Positions 40,832 to 49,198 of a stretch of DNA of 64,000 nucleotides are shown piece by piece. The stretch is from Nonomuraea roseoviolacea subsp. carminata (GTDB taxonomy: Bacteria > Actinomycetota > Actinomycetes > Streptosporangiales > Streptosporangiaceae): positions 8,159,001 to 8,223,000 of the forward strand of contig NZ_JAMZEC010000001.1 in the NCBI RefSeq assembly GCF_024172185.1, written 5' to 3'. The notes beneath the pieces are model-generated. The model saw only the letters and a program-made list of their open reading frames with translations. It was not told the DNA's origin and ran no database searches. Position 1 is the first letter of the stretch. Every line of letters begins with the position of its first letter. The translations under genes and the position numbers were made by a program.

Positions 40832-41938
40832 ATGCGGGTGCCGGTCGCAGTGGTCATGAGGAGTCGCCCGAGGTCCAGTGCCCGGCTGAAGCTGACTCTC
40901 AGTTACGCGGGGTTCCTGCTTCTGGCCGGTGTTGTGCTGCTGGCGGTGGTGTGGCTGTACATGGTGCGGTACGCGCCCCAGGTGATCAGCACTCCTGAGG
41001 GGACGCTGGCGCACTCGGTGCGTCTGCGTTTCGCTCCCGCGGTGGCGGCGGCGCTGGCCTTCCTTCTGGGGTTCGGGCTGGTGGGGGGATGGTTCCTCGC
41101 GGGGCGGATGCTCGCGCCGCTCACCCGGATCGCGGACGCGGCGCGGATGGCGGCGAACGGATCGCTGTCGCACCGGATCCGGTTGGAGGGGCGTTCGGAC
41201 GAGTTCGGGGAGCTCGCCGACGTGTTCGACACCATGCTGGAACGGCTGGAGTCGCACGTGGCGGAGCAGCAGCGTTTCGCGGCGAACGCCTCGCACGAGT
41301 TGCGTACGCCGTTGGCGATCTCGCAGGCGTTGCTGGAGGTCGCGCGTGACGATGTCACGGCCGGCCGGGCGGAGCTCATCGAGCGGCTGCGCGTGGTCAA
41401 CGCGCGGGCGATCGACCTCACCGAGGCGTTGCTGCTGCTCAGTCGCGCCGATCGGGGGAGTTTCGCGCGGGAGAGCGTCGATCTGTCCCTCGTGACCGAG
41501 GAGGCCGCCGAGACGCTGCTTCCGCTCGCCGAGCAGCGGGGGATCACGCTTGAGGTGACCGGCGAGAAGGCGCAGGTGCTGGGGTCGGCGGCGCTGTTGC
41601 TGCGGATGGTGACCAATCTGGTGCAGAACGCGATCGTGCACAACGTGCCGGTCGGCGGCGTCGTCCGGGTGCACACGCGCCGGCAGTACGGGGTGTGTGT
41701 GGTGTGGGTGGAGAACACCGGTCCGGTGCTTGCGCCGGCGCTGTTGCCGACTCTCACGGAGCCTTTCCAGCGGGGGACGACGCGTATCCGTGGTGATGGG
41801 CATGCCGGTGTCGGTCTCGGGCTGGCCATCGTGGCCAGCATCGTCCGGGCGCACAGCGGAGCCCTGGATCTCACGGCTCGTCCGGCCGGCGGTCTGCTGG
41901 TCACGGTTCGGCTGCCAGGTGCGCCGCGAAAGCCATAA
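40832..41938 (+). CDS. Sensor histidine kinase, no adjacent response regulator
   Basis: A 368-residue membrane kinase. Two membrane helices, about residues 22-44 (LSYAGFLLLAGVVLLAVVWLY) and 70-92 (VAAALAFLLGFGLVGGWFL), bracket a short 25-residue extracytoplasmic loop. A HAMP domain (AGRMLAPLTRIADAARMAANG) leads to the H-box FAANASHELRTPLA, then the N-box NLVQNAIVHN, and the G-boxes in RGDGHAGVGLGLAIV. The short loop suggests sensing within the membrane. Usually a response-regulator gene precedes this type; here the neighbours are VOC and MarR genes. Confidence 0.9.
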   Translation: MRVPVAVVMRSRPRSSARLKLTLSYAGFLLLAGVVLLAVVWLYMVRYAPQVISTPEGTLAHSVRLRFAPAVAAALAFLLGFGLVGGWFLAGRMLAPLTRIADAARMAANGSLSHRIRLEGRSDEFGELADVFDTMLERLESHVAEQQRFAANASHELRTPLAISQALLEVARDDVTAGRAELIERLRVVNARAIDLTEALLLLSRADRGSFARESVDLSLVTEEAAETLLPLAEQRGITLEVTGEKAQVLGSAALLLRMVTNLVQNAIVHNVPVGGVVRVHTRRQYGVCVVWVENTGPVLAPALLPTLTEPFQRGTTRIRGDGHAGVGLGLAIVASIVRAHSGALDLTARPAGGLLVTVRLPGAPRKP

Positions 41939-41940
41939 GC

Positions 41941-41954
41941 AACTTATATAAGTT
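41941..41954. promoter_or_regulatory. Perfect 14-bp palindrome before the MarR gene
   Basis: AACTTATATAAGTT is a perfect palindrome, 6 bp before the ATG at 41961. It probably overlaps the promoter and is a likely MarR autoregulatory site. It touches the stop of the histidine kinase gene (TAA 41936-41938). Confidence 0.65.
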
Positions 41955-41960
41955 GGTGAT

Positions 41961-42506
41961 ATGTTCTCCTCTGTGTCGACGTGCGAGGAGAACGGAGAGG
42001 CCGTGGGCGGCGAGCCCGGCCCGGCGAGCGCGCCGCGAGCCCGCGCCGCCGGCGTGAGCGTCACCGACCTGACCCTGGCGCTGGAGGAGTTCACCCGGAT
42101 GTTCATCCGGCTGCCGTCGGTGCAGCGGCTGAGCTTCACGACGCTGTCGGTGCTGCACACGCTGGCCGGCCGCGGCCCGCAGCGGCTGACCGCGCTGGCC
42201 GCCGGCGAGCAGGTCACGCAGCCCGCCATGACGCAGATGGTGACCAAGCTGCAGCGCGACGGCCTGGTGGAGCGCCGGGCCGACCCGTCCGACAACCGCG
42301 CCGTCCTCGTGCACCTCACCGCGGCGGGCGCCGCCGTCGTGCGGGGGCGCCGCGCCGACCGCGTCGCGCACCTCGCCGAGCTCGCCGCCCACCTGACGCC
42401 GGGGGAGCAGGCCGCGATCACGGCGGCCCTGCCGGCCCTCAGGCGCCTGGTGGAGGCCGACCGGCGCCGGCAACGGGAAAGCCGGCAACAGGAGAAAGGA
42501 CCATGA
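41961..42506 (+). CDS. MarR-family regulator of the epoxide hydrolase operon
   Basis: A 181-residue winged-helix protein. The core is VTDLTLALEEFTRMFIRLPSVQRLSFTTLSVLHTL, then QRLTALAAGEQVTQPAMTQMVTKLQRDGLVERRADPSDNRAVLVHLTAAG (residues about 72-121). The ATG at 41961 lies too close to the palindrome for a normal 5' leader; an in-frame GTG at 42003, next to GGAGAGG, would remove 14 non-conserved residues and may be the true start. Its stop overlaps the hydrolase ATG, so both are co-transcribed. Confidence 0.85.
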   Translation: MFSSVSTCEENGEAVGGEPGPASAPRARAAGVSVTDLTLALEEFTRMFIRLPSVQRLSFTTLSVLHTLAGRGPQRLTALAAGEQVTQPAMTQMVTKLQRDGLVERRADPSDNRAVLVHLTAAGAAVVRGRRADRVAHLAELAAHLTPGEQAAITAALPALRRLVEADRRRQRESRQQEKGP

Positions 42507-43720
42507 TGACGCCGCTGCGACCGACCCCCATCCACGTACCCGACGAGGTGCTGGCCGACCTGCGGCGGCGCCTGGAGCTGACCCGCTGGCCCGATGACGC
42601 GGGCAACGAGGACGGCTTCTACGGCGTCCCCCGCGCCTACCTGCGCCCGCTCGTCGAGTACTGGCTCGACGGCTACGACTGGCGCAGGGCGGAGGCCGCG
42701 ATCAACGCCTACGAGCACTACCACGTCGAGGTCGAGGGCGTGCCGGTGCACTTCATGCGCAGGCCCGGGGTGGGGCCCGCGCCGACGCCGCTGATCCTCA
42801 CGCACGGCTGGCCCTGGACGTTCTGGCACTGGTCCAAGGTCGTCGACCCGCTGGCCGACCCGGGCGCCCACGGCGGCGACCCGGCCGAGGCGTTCGAGGT
42901 GATCGTCCCGTCGTTCCCGGGCTTCGGCTTCTCCAGCCCGCTGCCCGGACGCCCGGACATGAACTTCTGGAAGGTCGCCGACGTGTGGCACACCCTCATG
43001 ACCGAGGTGCTCGGTCACGAGAGGTACGGGGCGGCGGGCTGCGACGTGGGCGCCCTGGTCACCGGGCAGCTCGGCCACAAGTACGCCGGCGAGCTGCACG
43101 CCATCCACATCGGTTCCGGGCAGAAGCTCACCCTGTTCAACGGCGACCGGGCCTGGGACCTCAGCGGCGGCCAGCCCATCCCCGAGGGCCTGCCCGCCGA
43201 CGTCCACGCCCGCATCGTCGCGCTGGACAGGCGCTTCGCCGTCCACCTGGCCGCGCACGTGCTCGCCCCGAGCACCCTGTCCTACGGCCTGACCGACTCG
43301 CCGGCCGGGATGCTCGCCTGGATCCTGGAACGCTGGATGAAGTGGAGCGACAACGGCGGCGACGTCGAGACCGTCTTCAGCCGCGACGACCTGCTCACCC
43401 ACGCCATGATCTTCTGGGTGACCAACTCGATCAGCACCTCGATCCGCACCTACGCCAACAACAACCGCTACCCCTGGACCCCCTCCCACCCCCGCCGGCC
43501 GGCCGTCGAGGCGCCCACCGGCCTCACCCTCGTCGGCTACGAGAACCCGCCCGGCGTCACGACCGACCGGCGCGTCGAGCACTTCCTGGGCAGCGACCGG
43601 GCCGGCTGGTACAACCTGGTCAACGTCGCCGCCCACGACCGCGGCGGCCACTTCATCCCGTGGGAGATCCCCGACGCGTGGGTGGATGACCTGCGGCGGA
43701 CCTTCCGCGGCCGGCGCTGA
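42503..43720 (+). CDS. Epoxide hydrolase-family alpha/beta hydrolase (EHN domain)
   Basis: A 405-residue enzyme with the N-terminal epoxide-hydrolase domain (RPTPIHVPDEVLADLRRRLELTRWPDD; WLDGYDWRRAEAAINAYEHY) and an alpha/beta core. The oxyanion loop is LTHGWPWTFWHWSKV; the nucleophile is the aspartate in GAAGCDVGALVTG; the catalytic histidine is in AAHDRGGHFIPWE. This is the usual Asp nucleophile of epoxide hydrolases acting on bulky substrates. ATG overlaps the MarR stop. Confidence 0.88.
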   Translation: MMTPLRPTPIHVPDEVLADLRRRLELTRWPDDAGNEDGFYGVPRAYLRPLVEYWLDGYDWRRAEAAINAYEHYHVEVEGVPVHFMRRPGVGPAPTPLILTHGWPWTFWHWSKVVDPLADPGAHGGDPAEAFEVIVPSFPGFGFSSPLPGRPDMNFWKVADVWHTLMTEVLGHERYGAAGCDVGALVTGQLGHKYAGELHAIHIGSGQKLTLFNGDRAWDLSGGQPIPEGLPADVHARIVALDRRFAVHLAAHVLAPSTLSYGLTDSPAGMLAWILERWMKWSDNGGDVETVFSRDDLLTHAMIFWVTNSISTSIRTYANNNRYPWTPSHPRRPAVEAPTGLTLVGYENPPGVTTDRRVEHFLGSDRAGWYNLVNVAAHDRGGHFIPWEIPDAWVDDLRRTFRGRR

Positions 43721-43786
43721 CCCCTGGCCCCTGGCCTCTCCCTGTCCGGCCGGTCGGCCGGGCATCCCCTTGACGAAGGAGCCCTC

Positions 43787-44149
43787 ATGCCCGCTTACGC
43801 CCTGGCCCACCAGTTCCCCCCGGCCGAGCTGCACGAGGAGGTGTACGCGTACATGGAGCGGGTTCAGGCCACGCTGGACCCGTTCGGCGGCACGTTCCTG
43901 GTGCACGGGCAGCCGGTGGAGGTGCGCGAGGGCGACTGGCCCGGCGCGCTGGTGATCATCGAGTTCCCGGCGATCGAGCAGGCCCGGGCCTGGTACGACT
44001 CGCCCGCGTACCAGGCCATCGTCCGGATGCGCGCCGATCACATCCCCGGCGTCGTGCTGCTGGTCGACGGGGTCGAGCCGGGGCACGACTCGGCGGCGAT
44101 GGCGGCCGGGATGCGCGCGGCGGCCCAGGCCGCCGCGCGCACCCGCTGA
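43787..44149 (+). CDS. DUF1330-family protein
   Basis: A 120-residue dimeric alpha-beta barrel protein of unknown function. YAYMERVQATLDPFGGTFLVHGQPVEVREGDWPGALVIIEFPAIEQARAWYDSPAYQAI (residues about 19-77) is the DUF1330 core. ACGAAGGAGC precedes the ATG. It lies 66 bp after the epoxide hydrolase gene and is probably part of that MarR-controlled unit. Confidence 0.88.
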   Translation: MPAYALAHQFPPAELHEEVYAYMERVQATLDPFGGTFLVHGQPVEVREGDWPGALVIIEFPAIEQARAWYDSPAYQAIVRMRADHIPGVVLLVDGVEPGHDSAAMAAGMRAAAQAAARTR

Positions 44150-44171
44150 CCCGCCCGGACCGGATCCGGGG

Positions 44172-44561
44172 TCAGTACAGCCAGACGGCGCCGCGGCGGT
44201 GCCGCGCGGGTGCGACGTCGAGCTCCTCGGCCGCCTCGACGGCGAGTCGGCCGCCGGTGGTGGCGTTGACCGCGCGGCGGATCGTCTCCAGTTCGAGCCG
44301 CAGCCGCCCGCGCGCCCGGCCCTCCTCGATGCCGGCCTGCCGCGACACCCACCGGTCGCGGAGGTCGGCCCTGGCCCAGGAGTAGACGGCCGCCCTGCTC
44401 CGGACGACGGCCGGGCGCGCCCGGCGCCCGGCTCGCCGCCCCTCGCGCAGGCAGGCGGCGCTGTAGCGCAGGTCGACGACCGTCACCGCACGGAAGGGGG
44501 CGCCCCGGGGGCCGGCCCCGCCGGGAAGGGGACGACGGATGTGATGAGCGGTGCGCGCCAT
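44172..44561 (-). CDS. Conserved actinobacterial hypothetical protein, basic (129 aa)
   Basis: A 129-residue, strongly Arg-rich protein. The ATG at 44561 has GAGGAG 6 nt upstream. Distinct blocks are MARTAHHIRRPL, FRAVTVVDLRYSAACLREGRRAGRRARP, a long basic helix region with VSRQAGIEEGRARGRLRLELETIRRAVN, and the end LDVAPARHRRGAVWLY. Similar short proteins (with HHIRRPL, VVDLRYSAACL and PARHRHGxLW) occur in many streptomycetes and relatives; their function is unknown and a nucleic-acid-binding role is only a guess from charge. Convergent with DUF1330. Confidence 0.7.
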   Translation of the reverse strand: MARTAHHIRRPLPGGAGPRGAPFRAVTVVDLRYSAACLREGRRAGRRARPAVVRSRAAVYSWARADLRDRWVSRQAGIEEGRARGRLRLELETIRRAVNATTGGRLAVEAAEELDVAPARHRRGAVWLY

Positions 44562-44640
44562 TCGGATCTCCTCACGGCACCGCCAGGCATCTCCTGGCGT
44601 GCCTACGTGAAGCCGGCCGGCCCTGTTGATCGTTTGAGGG

Positions 44641-46116
44641 TCATGGCCGGACCCTAGCAGCGGCGCCCGTCTCCTCGACCGCGAACAGCGCCGCCGCCCG
44701 CGCCGCGGTGTCCTGGGCGCGGCGTCCGGTGCTGAGCAGGGCCAGGGCCACGATGCCGGCGCCGAGGCCGAGCGCCATCCACCACACGCCGCGCACGGCA
44801 CCGGTGTAGGCGGTCGCGCCGCCGGTCAGGGACGTGCCCGCGACCGTTCCGGCGATGGCGACGCCCAGGGTGGTGCCGGTCTGCCGGCCGGCCGAGGCCA
44901 GCGAGGCGGCCACCCCGGCCATCGACCGCGGCATCGCGGAGACCGCCGTGTTGGTGATCGGGGGGTTGACGGCGCCCAGGAAGACGCCGAACAGCAGATA
45001 GCCCGCCAGCACGGCCGGCAGCGCGGTGGCGGGCCCGACCCACAGTTGCGCGCCGCCGCCCAGCGCCAGCGCGGCGCCGGAGACCACCAGCGGCAGACGG
45101 GGCCCGCGCGTCCCCACCCACCGGCCCGCCCGCGGGGACAGCGCCACGACCAGCAGCCCGACCGGCAGCAGGCACAGCCCGGCGCCGAGCGCCGACATGC
45201 CGCGTACCTCCTGCAGGTACTGGGTGGTCACGAACAGGAACGCGCCGAACCCGCACAGGGCGAACACCGCCATCACGATCGCCGCGCTGAACGGCACGCT
45301 GCGGAACAGGCGGAGCTCCAGCAGCGGGTCGGCGCGCCGCGGCTCGTAGGCCAGCACGCCCAGCACACCGAGCGCGGCGACGGCGAGCAGGCCGAGGATG
45401 ACCGGGGACGTCCAGCCGAGCCACCTCGACTCGATGATCGCGTAGACGACGGCGCCCAGGACGACGACCACCAGGATCTGGCCCACCGGGTCGAACCGGC
45501 GCGCCCGGGCGGCGCGGGACTCGGGCACGAACAGCGCGGCGGCCACGATGGCGGCGGCCACGACGGGCACGTTGACCCAGAAGACCGAGGGCCAGCCGAA
45601 GGCGTCGACCAGCGCGCCGCCGAGGATCGGCCCCAGCGCCAGCGACAGGCCCGACACCGAGCCGAACACGCCGATGGCCCTGGCCCGTTCGGCCGGGACG
45701 GTGAAGGTGTTCGCGATGATCGCCATCGCGACCGGGTTGAGCATCGTCCCGCCGGCGGCCTGCAGGGCGCGCGCCGCGATGAGCCAGCCGACGCTCGGCG
45801 CCAGGCCGCACAGCAGCGACCCGACCCCGAAGGCGGCCAGGCCCGCCTGGAAGACGCGGCGGCGGCCGACCCGGTCGGCGGTGGAGCCGGCCAGCACCAG
45901 GAATCCGGCCAGGACCAGGGTGTAGGCGTCGACCGTCCATTGCAGGTCCGGCACCGAGGCGTGCAGGTCGCGGCGGATGGCCGGCAGCGCGACGTTGACG
46001 ATGGAGATGTCCATGACGACGACGGCGATGGCGGCGCAGCAGATGACGAGCACCAGGAAGGGCCGGCGTCCGGCGGACTCGCCGGGCACCGGTGGCGGCA
46101 GCGGAGGAGAACTCAT
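44641..46116 (-). CDS. MFS exporter, DHA2 family, MerR-controlled
   Basis: A 491-residue 14-helix-type exporter: MDISIVNVALPAIRRDLHASVPDLQWTVDAYTLVL, GSTADRVGRRRVFQAG (motif A), SVSGLSLALGPILGGALVDAFGW (motif C) and NPPITNTAVSAMP late in the protein. The ATG at 46116 is 8 nt from the -10 box, so the mRNA is probably leaderless; an ATG at 46122 is also in frame but only 2 nt from that box. Divergent from a MerR regulator across a 19-bp-spacer promoter. Confidence 0.88.
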   Translation of the reverse strand: MSSPPLPPPVPGESAGRRPFLVLVICCAAIAVVVMDISIVNVALPAIRRDLHASVPDLQWTVDAYTLVLAGFLVLAGSTADRVGRRRVFQAGLAAFGVGSLLCGLAPSVGWLIAARALQAAGGTMLNPVAMAIIANTFTVPAERARAIGVFGSVSGLSLALGPILGGALVDAFGWPSVFWVNVPVVAAAIVAAALFVPESRAARARRFDPVGQILVVVVLGAVVYAIIESRWLGWTSPVILGLLAVAALGVLGVLAYEPRRADPLLELRLFRSVPFSAAIVMAVFALCGFGAFLFVTTQYLQEVRGMSALGAGLCLLPVGLLVVALSPRAGRWVGTRGPRLPLVVSGAALALGGGAQLWVGPATALPAVLAGYLLFGVFLGAVNPPITNTAVSAMPRSMAGVAASLASAGRQTGTTLGVAIAGTVAGTSLTGGATAYTGAVRGVWWMALGLGAGIVALALLSTGRRAQDTAARAAALFAVEETGAAARVRP

Positions 46117-46124
46117 GACCATCG

Positions 46125-46155
46125 ACGCTAGGATTTAGAGCGTGCTCGAAGTCAA
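46125..46155 (-). promoter_or_regulatory. MerR-type promoter with 19-bp spacer for the MFS exporter
   Basis: On the minus strand: TTGACT (46155-46150), 19-bp spacer, TAGCGT (46130-46125). The overlong spacer is the hallmark of MerR-activated promoters. A GAGC/GCTC dyad (46138-46141 and 46144-46147) lies near the spacer centre. The divergent MerR gene begins inside the same element. Confidence 0.7.
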
Positions 46156-46651
46156 TGCGCTGCCCGGACCGGGCTCGGCCGGCCGCGGCCTGGACGGCGG
46201 AGTTCACGCGGACGCCGTCCCCGCGGACGCGGCGCAGGAGGGGCTGAGCATCGCCGAGGCCGCCCGCCGTACCGGGGTCAGCGTGCACACGTTGCGTTAC
46301 TACGAACGCGCCGGCCTGGTCGTCACCCCCGTCGACCGCACCGCCGGCGGCCGGCGCCGCTACCGGCAGCTCGACCTCGACTGGATCACCGTCTGCACCA
46401 GGCTGCGGGCCACCGGCATGCCGATCAGGGCCATCCGCCGCTACGCCGAGCTGGTGGCGGCGGGGCGCGGCAACGAGGAGCAGCGGCTGGCCCTGCTGGA
46501 GGCTCACCGCGCCGAGGTGGTCGCGCGGCTGGCCGAGCTGCGGGAGAACCTCACGCTCATCGACCGCAAGATCGGCGTCTACCGGGGGCGGCTCGCCGCC
46601 GGCGACGCGGACCGGCTGTGGGCGCCGCGTCCCCAGGACGGCGCCCGCTGA
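46142..46651 (+). CDS. MerR-family regulator of the adjacent MFS exporter
   Basis: A 169-residue MerR protein. The first 34 residues before LSIAEAARRTGVSVHTLRYYERAGLVVTPVDRTAGGRRRYRQLDLDWI (about 35-82) are an Ala/Gly/Asp-rich leader unusual in the family. The GTG at 46142 is the only start that keeps the frame before the helix-turn-helix. The C-terminal coiled coil (LALLEAHRAEVVARLAELRENLTLIDRKIGVYRGRL) carries no metal cysteines, so an organic ligand is likely. Confidence 0.83.
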   Translation: MLEVNALPGPGSAGRGLDGGVHADAVPADAAQEGLSIAEAARRTGVSVHTLRYYERAGLVVTPVDRTAGGRRRYRQLDLDWITVCTRLRATGMPIRAIRRYAELVAAGRGNEEQRLALLEAHRAEVVARLAELRENLTLIDRKIGVYRGRLAAGDADRLWAPRPQDGAR

Positions 46652-46702
46652 GCGACGCTCCCCGCGCTCACGCGCCGGGGAGCAGGGGAGGCGCGGACGG
46701 GG

Positions 46703-47434
46703 TCAGCGGAACTCGGTGGTGACCTTGGCCGGGTCCGGCGCCTTGACCGACACCTTCGCGCCCCACCCGCTGTAGCGGGTGTCCACGCCGATCGTGGCGC
46801 TGCGGCCGTTCTCCGTCGCCGTGTACGAGCTCCGCAGGCTGCTCGCCAGGCCCTCGCGGGTGAGGGTGAGGGTGTAGGAGACCTTCGTGCCGTCGAACGA
46901 CTTGTCCGCCTTGGCGCCCGCCCACCAGGGCGAGACCTGCTTGAGCTCCTTGAAGGTGATGGTGCCGGTGATGGAGCTGTTCGTCGCCTTCCCGTGCTTG
47001 ATCAGCGCGGCGAGGGTGGTGGGCTCGGCCGGGTTGATGACCTGGCCGTAGGAGTCGTTCAGCCCGTACCTATTGACCTTGTACCAGGTCTTGCCCTCGG
47101 GGAGGACCCTCGGCATGACTCCGCCGTTGTGGTAGGTGGTCCTGCCGATGCCGATGGCGCGCTGCCGCCCGTAGTCCTCGTCGTTCCAGTGGACCTTGAT
47201 GTCGAACGCGGCGACGCCCTTGCGGTCGAACTGGAAGACGCCCTGGCGGTCCTGGAGCTCCTCCTCGTCGGTGCCGTCGGACCAGGTGACCTTCTCGGTG
47301 AAGCGCACGCCGTGCCCGGGGACGAGCTCGGCCTTCAATGCGCTGACGGGGTCCTGGGGCGCCGCGTGCGCGGGGGCGGCGGCCAGGGACAAGGCGGCGG
47401 CGCACGCCGCCACCGTCGTGATCGTCTTCTTCAT
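46703..47434 (-). CDS. Secreted hypothetical protein
   Basis: A 243-residue exported protein. MKKTITTVAACAAALSLAAAPAHAAPQDP is a clean Sec signal with cleavage at AHA. The mature part is beta-rich, with VRFTEKVTWSDGTDEEELQDRQGVFQF, GRTTYHNGGVMPRVLPEGKTWYKVNRYGLNDSYGQVINPAEPTTLAALIK (residues about 92-142) and ITGTITFKELKQVSPWW. The layout resembles the LppX/LolA-like lipid-binding beta-fold group of actinobacterial envelope proteins, but I do not recognise it firmly. No cysteine follows the signal, so it is not a lipoprotein. Confidence 0.72.
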   Translation of the reverse strand: MKKTITTVAACAAALSLAAAPAHAAPQDPVSALKAELVPGHGVRFTEKVTWSDGTDEEELQDRQGVFQFDRKGVAAFDIKVHWNDEDYGRQRAIGIGRTTYHNGGVMPRVLPEGKTWYKVNRYGLNDSYGQVINPAEPTTLAALIKHGKATNSSITGTITFKELKQVSPWWAGAKADKSFDGTKVSYTLTLTREGLASSLRSSYTATENGRSATIGVDTRYSGWGAKVSVKAPDPAKVTTEFR

Positions 47435-47459
47435 GGTCGGCAATCATGCCGTACGCCGA

Positions 47460-48188
47460 TCATGAAAGATACCGGCCGCCGACCTGGCTGCGGGCGATGA
47501 GGCCGAGCACGAGGTCCCTGCTCCGGCCGAAGACGGCGAGCGTGGCGCCGGCGGCGGCCGCGACGGCCTGCCCGTCCGGGGCGACGGGCGGCTCCAGGAG
47601 CTGGGCCACGGCGTCGGCGAGGACCGCGTACGGGTCCTCGACGCCGAGCGGCGCGGTGGCCGGGGCGGACATGGCGGTGCCGAACCCGGTGAGCAGGGCG
47701 TGCATGGCGTAGCACTGGTCCGGCAGCGGGCGGTCGTGGCGGATCAGGCCGTGGCGGCGCAGGACCGGCATGACGGCCTCGCACAGGGCGCTCGGCTTGA
47801 GGCGGGCGAACACGTCGAGGTCGGCGGCCTGTCGCGTGAGCGTCCGCATCAGGTCGGTGTCGCCGTGCTTCAGCCGCGACGCCAGGGGCAGCCGCAGGCC
47901 CGCGCCGACCAGCAGCGGCGCCAGACGGCGCGGCAGCACCGTGGCCGGGTCGGCGCCGACGCGGGCGATGATCTCGTCGAGGAACGTCAGCAGCTCGCGC
48001 GCGAACAGGCCGAGGATGAGGTCTTCCTTGGCCGCCCAGTACAGGTAGACGGTGCCCTTGCCGACGCCGGCCGCGTGGGCGATCTCGCTGACCGTGACCT
48101 TGCGCACGCCGTGGTCGAGCACGAGCTCGCGCGCGCTGTCCAGGATGCGGGCGGCTTTGCGCGAGTGGTGCTCGATCAGCTGGCTCAC
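47460..48188 (-). CDS. TetR-family regulator divergent from the SDR gene
   Basis: A 242-residue repressor. GTG at 48188: VSQLIEHHSRKAARILDSARELVLDHGVRKVTVSEIAHAAGVGKGTVYLYWAAKEDLILGLF. The DNA-binding domain is residues about 8-60. The C-terminal domain is long and helical. A perfect 9-bp inverted repeat (48275-48302) lies between it and the divergent SDR gene. Confidence 0.87.
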   Translation of the reverse strand: MSQLIEHHSRKAARILDSARELVLDHGVRKVTVSEIAHAAGVGKGTVYLYWAAKEDLILGLFARELLTFLDEIIARVGADPATVLPRRLAPLLVGAGLRLPLASRLKHGDTDLMRTLTRQAADLDVFARLKPSALCEAVMPVLRRHGLIRHDRPLPDQCYAMHALLTGFGTAMSAPATAPLGVEDPYAVLADAVAQLLEPPVAPDGQAVAAAAGATLAVFGRSRDLVLGLIARSQVGGRYLS

Positions 48189-48274
48189 TGGTGTCGTCCC
48201 CCGTCGTCGGTGTTGGCCGCATGAACGCGCGCGCCGGCGCTCTTCGCCCATGATGTCAGCCGCCTGACCGACGT

Positions 48275-48302
48275 ACTGACCAAAACGGTTCTCTTGGTCA
48301 GT
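48275..48302. promoter_or_regulatory. Operator between TetR and SDR genes
   Basis: ACTGACCAA (48275-48283) and TTGGTCAGT (48294-48302) are perfect inverted arms spaced by 10 bp, 23 bp upstream of the SDR ATG. The size and position fit a TetR dimer site controlling both directions. Confidence 0.72.
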
Positions 48303-48324
48303 CGGCTGGGTTAGGCTCCCGTGC

Positions 48325-49116
48325 ATGGGCGAGGCGCTGAGCGTGGTCGTGACGGGCGGGAACCGCGGCGTCGGGCGGGCGGTGGCGGCCGAGGCCGTCC
48401 GACGGGGGCATGAGGTGACGATCCTGGCCCGGCGGGCGGACGAGGGGGCGGCCGCGGCGCGCGAGATCGGGGCACGGCTTGTCGTCGGAGACCTGTCGTG
48501 CGTCCGCACGGCGCGCCAGGCCGCCGGGGAGATCGCCGCGGCGGTCCCCGGCATCGACGTGCTCGTCCACAACGCGGCGCTGTGGCCCAGCCGCCGCGTG
48601 CTCAACGAGGACGGCTTCGAGCAGGCGTTCTTCACCAACCATCTCGCGCCGTTCCTGCTCAACCATCTGCTGGAGGACCGGCTGCGCCGGGTCGTGCAGG
48701 TCAGCGCGGGCCTGTACGTGACGGGAAAGGTGGACCCCGAGCGGACCCCGGCGGGCGAGGACTTCCATCCCATGAGGACCTACGCCGGCACCAAGCTGGC
48801 CAACCTGCTGATGGTCCCGCTGTTCGCCGAGCGGTGGAGGCAGGCCGGGGTGACGATCGACGCGGTGCACCCCGGCGTCCTGCGGACCGGGCTCGGCGAC
48901 CGCGGCGGGGTCCTCGGGCTGGTCCTGAAGGCGGTCAAGCGGACATGGAAGCCCGCCGAGCACGCCGCCCCGACCGTGGTGGACCTGCTGGCGGCGGAGG
49001 GGACGGGCCGGTACTTCGAGGAGTCCGAGCAGGTCCCGTTGCGGCCGCCGGCCCTGGACGCCGCCCTGGCGCGCCGGCTGTGGGACGACGCCGCCCGGGC
49101 CCTGGACATCGCCTGA
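48325..49116 (+). CDS. Short-chain dehydrogenase/reductase (SDR), retinol-dehydrogenase-like
   Basis: A 263-residue classical-type SDR. TGGNRGVGRAVAAEAVRRGHEVTILAR binds the cofactor, with Arg after the second strand favouring NADP. DVLVHNAALWPSRR is the NAG-like motif (HNAAL), and MRTYAGTKLANLL carries the catalytic YxxxK (Y-A-G-T-K). The catalytic serine is in VQVSAG. Divergent from a TetR gene that probably senses the substrate. Confidence 0.88.
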   Translation: MGEALSVVVTGGNRGVGRAVAAEAVRRGHEVTILARRADEGAAAAREIGARLVVGDLSCVRTARQAAGEIAAAVPGIDVLVHNAALWPSRRVLNEDGFEQAFFTNHLAPFLLNHLLEDRLRRVVQVSAGLYVTGKVDPERTPAGEDFHPMRTYAGTKLANLLMVPLFAERWRQAGVTIDAVHPGVLRTGLGDRGGVLGLVLKAVKRTWKPAEHAAPTVVDLLAAEGTGRYFEESEQVPLRPPALDAALARRLWDDAARALDIA

Positions 49117-49198
49117 CGCTCCACGGTGAGGCGGCGCGGGGGCGACGGCGTAGACTTCGGCCGGTGAACCTCCTCTTCCGCCAGGTGGGACCTTCACC

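Noticed and set aside
40469..44086. A 1205-codon minus-strand open frame opposite VOC, kinase, MarR and epoxide hydrolase genes
   Set aside because: High GC makes the antisense frame stop-poor; there is no family signal, while all four plus-strand genes have clear motifs.
43787..44561. Toxin-antitoxin pair (DUF1330 and the basic 129-aa protein)
   Set aside because: The genes are convergent, not overlapping, and neither matches a toxin or antitoxin family.
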